Below are positions 8,401-11,002 of a stretch of 11,002 bases of DNA, piece by piece; position 1 is the stretch's first letter, and each line of letters opens with the position of its first letter. Where the stretch lies: positions 1 through 11,002 of the forward strand of contig DASQSZ010000308.1 in NCBI GenBank assembly GCA_035642125.1, given 5' to 3'. Position numbers and translations under genes: made by a program. This stretch comes from CALAED01 sp937891035. GTDB taxonomy: Bacteria > Actinomycetota > Actinomycetes > Streptosporangiales > Streptosporangiaceae. A model generated the notes under the pieces. The model was not told where the DNA came from, did not search any database, and saw only the letters and a list, made by a program, of their open reading frames with translations.

Positions 8401-8847
8401 AGGGCCGCGCTGGGCGACGACCATGTCCTGCTCGTCCGCCTGCACTCCAACATCGTGGACGGAGTGCCGAACGCGGGCGACGGGTTCGTCTACGACGTCT
8501 CGCTCTATCCGGAGATCGCCGAGCTCTATCTGATCTCCGACGTGCTGGTGACGGACTACTCGTCGGCGATGTTCGACTACGCCAATACCCGCCGGCCGAT
8601 GCTGTTCTTCACCTACGACCTGGCCGACTACCGCGACCGGTTGCGCGGCTTTTACTTCGACTTCGCCGCCGAGGCCCCGGGGCCGCTGCTGGAGACCTCC
8701 GCCGACCTCGTCGATGCGCTGCGCGCCACCGACGCCGCCACCGCCCCGTACGCCGCCGCCTACGACGCCTTCGTGGAACGGTTCTGCTCACTCGAAGACG
8801 GCAAGGCCGCCGCCCGCGTCATCGACCGCATCCTCCGCCCCCGCTGA
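5428..8847 (+). CDS. Large GT2-like / beta-rich / CDP-glycerol glycerophosphotransferase fusion (second TagF-like polymerase)
   Basis: An 1139-residue protein. Residues 1-215 have a GT2 fold pattern (ISVIIVPAG, RGAARNLGAAAASGDYLAF) but the nucleotide-binding acids seen in the upstream paralogue are replaced by VVGR (37-40), and the metal motif is DAGD (87-90) instead of DSDD. A basic linker precedes about 350 residues of beta-rich sequence (about 350-700) with three related modules around W368, W511 and W635. The Glyphos_transf domain spans about 765-1135: YSCNPRAIHEE, QTWHGTPLKK (His865), GYPRND, His1006 in VRLH, and TDYSSAMFDYA (from T1042). It ends with tandem stops TGATGA. Spacing of 4 nt from the previous gene indicates one operon. 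Teichoic acid polymerisation or priming is the likely function; which of the two proteins primes and which extends cannot be told here. Confidence 0.87.
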   Translation: MPDLISVIIVPAGDPEQVSATLDSLAAQTHRDLEVLVVGRSGPDDHLPAIELPDERFRLLEAGPITRGAARNLGAAAASGDYLAFADAGDVLPAEAYQLLVESLARTGSRFAAGNVRVRGESATTQSWLHRDAFRTSRRGVHIRRFPPLWNDRYVTNKVFRRSFWTECALAFPDSGRYDDLAVAIEAHFLADAVDLVGRAVVHRRDPVSVPPTTDLREITDGFAAVASVATRLDGRWRAKERRRFTETVLDRELRAFLDALPDSADEVRAHVIALAAPYANRVEPRVLRRLPALTRLKWHLAGRERTTELVKVVRFERGKTTASIVRKGLHRYVVYPYWKDKKLAIPPTVYRARNEVSLRGRLHEVAWQDGKLHITGEAYINSVSMRRRWTSAKAIALRAGRRTLVVRARQRTATTGGGTSGGWTWFSATIDPKRLRGRGGWTDETWKARAAVFNTGVFRHGPLRGGGSGSGAHPPYHYLADDVRIVPVIEDGVFQIKVERVRAKVTGLRWMGEELEVSGVVTDGTPTGLRFARGEDAETVPAAEVDGGRFRVTVPLSLFRADGPDPAAIDDTRTWTVSVSVKGRRSIPLVMGADESGAVRTLKGDVEAIAEPNAGGYLRVRVRTARLLVTGLSWAADGTLTVTGAHPSHARGEIVLRGRGRRRELAYAFTDGSAALPAASVTTLAGVLPLRAGKWDVLFRPAAGDRALAVSLDPGAAAALPLSAEVARRGYTAENHRGRLVLAVTGDVRAEERAAEPKLREQAYRKVARTGLKDQVLYSCFGGRQYSCNPRAIHEEMARQHVDIPQLWVVGDQQAALPETVTPVRLHGQEWHEAMAASRYIVTNHRIGDWFQRHPDQIVLQTWHGTPLKKIGRDVKEVHFAYAPGMKQALQGAANYPKLPEWSHLLSPNPFSTEIMRRAFAFKGEIIESGYPRNDVLYSADAKVIAASVRARIGLPAGKRVVLYAPTWRDDQFYGRGRYKFEMPIDLDRARAALGDDHVLLVRLHSNIVDGVPNAGDGFVYDVSLYPEIAELYLISDVLVTDYSSAMFDYANTRRPMLFFTYDLADYRDRLRGFYFDFAAEAPGPLLETSADLVDALRATDAATAPYAAAYDAFVERFCSLEDGKAAARVIDRILRPR

Positions 8848-8878
8848 TGAGTGCTCGACGACGTCATGCTCTAGGTCG

Positions 8879-8895
8879 TAGAACGTGACGTTCTA
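8879..8895. promoter_or_regulatory. Perfect 17-bp palindrome, probable autoregulatory operator of the antitoxin gene
   Basis: TAGAACG-TGA-CGTTCTA has two exactly complementary 7-bp arms around a 3-nt centre. It ends 10 nt before the antitoxin ATG and overlaps the putative -10 box. Phd/YefM antitoxins bind palindromes in their own promoters, so an operator is the natural reading. Binding is inferred. Confidence 0.6.
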
Positions 8896-8899
8896 TGTT
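8894..8899 (+). promoter_or_regulatory. TANNNT -10 box positioned for a leaderless antitoxin transcript
   Basis: TATGTT occupies exactly -12 to -7 relative to the A of the ATG at 8906. That is the spacing expected if transcription starts on the start codon. No convincing Shine-Dalgarno sequence lies upstream. No clear -35 is seen at 17-19 nt spacing. Confidence 0.45.
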
Positions 8900-8905
8900 G
8901 AGCCC

Positions 8906-9175
8906 ATGGAGCGCATCCCTGTTCGCGAGCTGAACCAGCACACCAGCGCCGTGATCGCGCGAGTCGAGCACGGGGAGACGCTGGAGGTCACGGTGAGCGG
9001 CCGTCCCGTGGCCCGGTTGATTCCGATCCAAGGCGGTCACTCATTGCTGGATCGTCTTGTGGCCGAAGGAAAAGCGGTCCCGCCGACTGCCACAGGCCCG
9101 GTGCCCATGCCGCCGCGACTGGGTGACCCGGCGATCAATGTCGCCGAGGAACTCGCCGTGTCCCGGAACACCTAG
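8906..9175 (+). CDS. Phd/YefM-family type II antitoxin without an adjacent toxin
   Basis: An 89-residue protein beginning MERIPVRELNQHTSAVIARV, continuing with GETLEVTVSGRPVARLIPI, the typical DNA-binding half of Phd/YefM (VapB-like) antitoxins. The C-terminal half, with GKAVPP and PMPPRL, resembles the flexible toxin-binding tail of antitoxins paired with PIN-domain VapC toxins. The start at 8906 is preferred over the in-frame GTG at 8885 because that GTG lies inside the palindromic operator. Only 56 bp separate the stop from the convergent gene, and no PIN or RelE/Doc-type reading frame is present on either side. It is therefore an orphan antitoxin: a remnant of a module that lost its toxin, or a stand-alone regulator or anti-toxin to a system elsewhere. 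Confidence 0.82.
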   Translation: MERIPVRELNQHTSAVIARVEHGETLEVTVSGRPVARLIPIQGGHSLLDRLVAEGKAVPPTATGPVPMPPRLGDPAINVAEELAVSRNT

Positions 9176-9231
9176 CCAGGAGACACGTCCGGACTGGATC
9201 CACCGGTCGAGTCGGGTGAGCGGCGTCCCGA

Positions 9232-9828
9232 TCACGTGAAATCTGCGGTGTCGAGCTCGAAGGAGAAAGGTGCCGGCAGCTGGATCGGTTTACCGAAAGC
9301 GGCGCTGTGGCTTTCGGCATAGTCGTCGCCTGAGGGCTCGCTGAACAGAGTCACCGTACGCCTGTCGCGGTCTACCAGAACATAGAGCGGGATCCCGCCT
9401 CGCGCATAGCAGTGCCGCTTGGCGCCTCGGTCGTTGTCCGGACGCGTCGACGTCACCTCTACGACGAGCGCCACGCCGTGCGGTGGCATGTAAGCATCGT
9501 CGTCCGCGAGCACGTCGAGCTCCACGGGCGCGAAGACGACATCAGGGATCGCATGATCCGTGGGGCAACGATCGCCACGGGGCAGGGCGAGGCCACGGTT
9601 GCCAGAGACGTCCATGTCAGTACTGGATCTCTGGATCACCTGTCGGATCAGTCGGCTAATCGCCCGATCATGCTGTCCCCCTGGGGGCGGTGACACGATG
9701 CTGTCGCCGTCGATCAGCTCGGCTTTAAAGCCCTCAGGGGTACGCAGCGCCAGAAAGCCATCGAGAAGGACATCCTCGGGCGGATACGGCTCATGCACAG
9801 CTCCGCCCGCCCCTCGCCCACGGACCAT
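9232..9828 (-). CDS. Uma2 family (DUF820) restriction-endonuclease-fold protein
   Basis: 198 residues from the ATG at 9828. The family pattern is clear: HEPYPPEDVLL, AELIDGDSIVSPPP (E37), IPDVVFAPVE (D96), LVVEVTS (E124), a lysine at 137 in DRGAKRHCYARGGIPLYVLVD, and a C-terminal strand TVTLF. These acidic residues and lysine correspond to the PD-(D/E)xK-like site of Uma2 proteins, predicted nucleases that are abundant in actinomycetes and cyanobacteria and of largely unknown function. The frame stays open to 10014, but that extension overlaps the DUF397 gene in another frame. A GTG at 9798 is a possible later start. The gene lies 25 nt after the DUF397 stop, so it may be the third gene of that operon. 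It converges on the antitoxin gene. Confidence 0.82.
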   Translation of the reverse strand: MVRGRGAGGAVHEPYPPEDVLLDGFLALRTPEGFKAELIDGDSIVSPPPGGQHDRAISRLIRQVIQRSSTDMDVSGNRGLALPRGDRCPTDHAIPDVVFAPVELDVLADDDAYMPPHGVALVVEVTSTRPDNDRGAKRHCYARGGIPLYVLVDRDRRTVTLFSEPSGDDYAESHSAAFGKPIQLPAPFSFELDTADFT

Positions 9829-9853
9829 CGAGCCCGGACGGCTCCGGTCGTTG

Positions 9854-10048
9854 CTACTTGTCGTAGTTTCCGCGCTTGATTTCCGCCAAGAATGCTGCGA
9901 ATGCGGGAGGGTTGAACCGCAGCATGCCGTCATTCGGGGCTTTGGAATCGCGGGTGGCGATATCACCGGTTGAGGTGCGCGCCAATTCGACGCAGTCCGC
10001 TCCACCGTTGCCACTGTGGGAGGATTTACGCCAGTTCATGATTTCCAT
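9854..10048 (-). CDS. DUF397 domain small protein
   Basis: 64 residues starting MEIMNWRKSSHSGNGGADCV, then RDSKAPND and FNPPAFAAFLAEIKRG. The WRKSS, CVE and RDSK motifs define DUF397, a family largely confined to actinobacteria and commonly encoded beside an XRE/DUF5753 regulator (WhiJ-like pairs in Streptomyces). Its biochemical role is not established; a partner or antagonist of the neighbouring regulator is a common suggestion. The start at 10048 has AAAGG upstream and overlaps the regulator gene by 13 nt. The alternative ATG at 10039 would overlap the regulator stop as ATGA and give 61 residues. Both indicate translational coupling. Confidence 0.85.
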   Translation of the reverse strand: MEIMNWRKSSHSGNGGADCVELARTSTGDIATRDSKAPNDGMLRFNPPAFAAFLAEIKRGNYDK

Positions 10049-10677
10049 CGTTCCGCTGCCTTTGCTATGAGCTCGATCGACTGCCTGCCAGGAAGCGCCT
10101 CATTGTGCAGCATAACCCAAAGGCGCTTGATAAGGGCGACGTCATCGGGCTGGTCCAAAACCTCCCCTCTGAACACATCATCCACATAGGCATACTCCTG
10201 TCCGTCCATGGCGGCGATGCCGAGGCCACCTGCCAGGCCGGAGTAGCCGCCCACCTCGATGGGGACAATCTGGACGATGATGTTCGGCTGCTCGGTAAGC
10301 TCCAGCAGCCTCATGAGCTGCTCGTGCAGCACCTTTGGCCCGCCAAGCGGCCGGTAGAGCACGCCCTCGTCGATGACGGCCACGACCATGACCCCGTTGT
10401 TGGGCTCCAGGATGTGCTGCCTCGCCAGCCGGGCCTGGACCTGTTCTTCGAGGTTGTCGACCAGTCGGCCCGAGGTCGAGATGACGGCGCCGGCGTACTC
10501 CGGCGTTTGGAAGATCCCGGGGACCAGCAACGGATGGAACCACCACAGCGTGTTGCAGCGGCCTTCGATGTCCAGCCAGGTGCCCATCCATTCGGGGGCC
10601 GGGTCGTTGGTGATGAGCTCTTCGCGCAGCCGGCACAGGACGCCTCTCGCGCTTTCCGGGCCGACGAAGTCTTCCAC
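10036..10677 (-). CDS. DUF5753 domain of an XRE-family regulator (5'-truncated gene; translatable part from GTG)
   Basis: 213 residues from a GTG at 10677. The DUF5753 pattern is complete: WWFHPLLVPGIFQTPEYA, ARLARQ, EGVLYRPLGG, HEQLMRLLEL, NIIVQIVPIEVGG, GGLGIAAM, YVDDVFRGE and a helical C-terminus ending IAKAAERWKS. In intact members this ligand- or partner-sensing region follows an N-terminal XRE helix-turn-helix. Here the helix-turn-helix sequence is encoded in the same frame immediately upstream (see 10678-10797), but with no ATG, GTG or TTG before the in-frame TAG at 10828-10830. The gene is probably broken at its 5' end, and any product from this GTG would lack DNA binding. DUF397 follows with an overlap and the Uma2 gene after that. 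Confidence 0.75.
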   Translation of the reverse strand: MEDFVGPESARGVLCRLREELITNDPAPEWMGTWLDIEGRCNTLWWFHPLLVPGIFQTPEYAGAVISTSGRLVDNLEEQVQARLARQHILEPNNGVMVVAVIDEGVLYRPLGGPKVLHEQLMRLLELTEQPNIIVQIVPIEVGGYSGLAGGLGIAAMDGQEYAYVDDVFRGEVLDQPDDVALIKRLWVMLHNEALPGRQSIELIAKAAERWKS

Positions 10678-10797
10678 CTGCTTGAGGTGATCCGGCTGGA
10701 TTAAGCGCGTGGCGCGCTCCCAGCCTCGGACGAGGGATTCGCTGACAAAGATCGCTTTGGCGAGCGTCTCCCGACTTATCCCTTTTGCCTCGCGAAC
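10678..10797 (-). pseudogene. Orphaned helix-turn-helix coding segment of the XRE regulator, no start codon
   Basis: Reading the minus strand in frame with the DUF5753 gene gives VREAKGISRETLAKAIFVSE followed by SLVRGWERATRL and QPDHLKQ. This is a normal XRE helix-turn-helix of the DUF5753 regulator class. Upstream residues no longer look like the family (normally LRR precedes VREAKG), and the frame reaches TAG at 10828-10830 without a start codon. No internal stop or frameshift is seen, so the break looks recent. One leucine is a rare TTA codon (10702-10704). Confidence 0.7.
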
Positions 10798-10798
10798 G

Positions 10799-11002
10799 GA
10801 AGAGACCGAGATACGCGACCCCGGGCTCTACCATTCGGTGCTCGCAGCGGTGGCGGCGGGAAATCGAACATGGAGCGGGATCGCCGGCTACGTTGGCCGC
10901 AAGTCGCCGGAGATCGCGCATCCGCTCAACGTCTTGGAGGACTGCGGTCTGCTCGCCAAGGAGCCGGACGCGTTCCGCCAGGGCAAGTCGACGTATCGCA
11001 TC
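10799..11002 (+). pseudogene. C-terminal part of an actinobacterial ATP-binding protein (DUF234-type winged-helix region), 5' end missing, runs off window
   Basis: The plus strand encodes EETEIRDPGLYHSVLAAVAA, then GNRTWSGIAGYVGRKS, IAHPLNVLEDCGLLAKEPDAFRQ and GKSTYRI at the window edge. This resembles the region after the ATPase core in archaeal-type AAA ATPases with a DUF234 domain, where LRDPGLYHSVL, IAHPL and VLEDCGL are typical, and predicts a winged helix. The P-loop and Walker B parts that should lie several hundred residues upstream are absent: that DNA encodes the regulator on the other strand. The frame is open from 10691 with a GTG at 10709, but translation from there would start in unrelated sequence. 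The family call is from memory of the motif. Confidence 0.6.

Noticed and set aside
8848..8878. Terminator after the second polymerase gene
   Set aside because: No stable inverted repeat or T run was found between the tandem stops and the antitoxin operator.
9176..9239. Toxin gene or terminator between the antitoxin and Uma2 genes
   Set aside because: The only short frame (GTG at 9216) has seven sense codons. A 5-bp inverted repeat (TCGGG/CCCGA) is too weak and has no T run.
9829..10014. N-terminal extension of the Uma2 frame
   Set aside because: It overlaps the DUF397 gene in another frame and encodes no Uma2-like sequence; family homology begins after 9828.

Overview
The window is high-GC DNA with strong G/C bias at third codon positions, from an actinomycete. 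The XRE/DUF5753 + DUF397 + Uma2 combination and the GT2/TagF fusion proteins fit a filamentous actinomycete of the Streptosporangiales/Streptomycetales type; this placement is an inference from gene content.

Positions 1-8847 form a same-strand block for an anionic cell-wall polymer. It contains the 3' end of a LytR-CpsA-Psr (LCP) ligase gene, two tandem paralogous membrane O-acyltransferases joined by an ATGA overlap, and two large fused GT2/CDP-glycerol glycerophosphotransferase (TagF-like) proteins 4 nt apart. The simplest reading is polymer synthesis by the TagF-like enzymes, O-acylation by the acyltransferases and attachment to peptidoglycan by the LCP protein. A 9-bp hairpin covers the ribosome-binding site of the first acyltransferase. 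The second TagF protein has an N-terminal GT2 domain that lacks the usual metal/nucleotide acidic residues, and a large beta-rich middle region with three related modules.

From about 8850 onward the DNA is less GC-rich and looks like an accessory region. A solitary Phd/YefM antitoxin gene carries a perfect 17-bp palindrome next to a TANNNT box placed for a leaderless transcript, with no toxin gene beside it. On the minus strand, a DUF5753 regulator, a DUF397 protein and a Uma2 nuclease-fold protein form an apparent operon. The regulator's helix-turn-helix coding sequence is present but has no start codon. It abuts, head to head, the 3' part of an actinobacterial ATPase gene (plus strand) that runs off the window. 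This looks like a recombination junction between two 5'-truncated genes.

I found no tRNA, rRNA, CRISPR array or insertion sequence. No gene-free stretch exceeds 300 bases.
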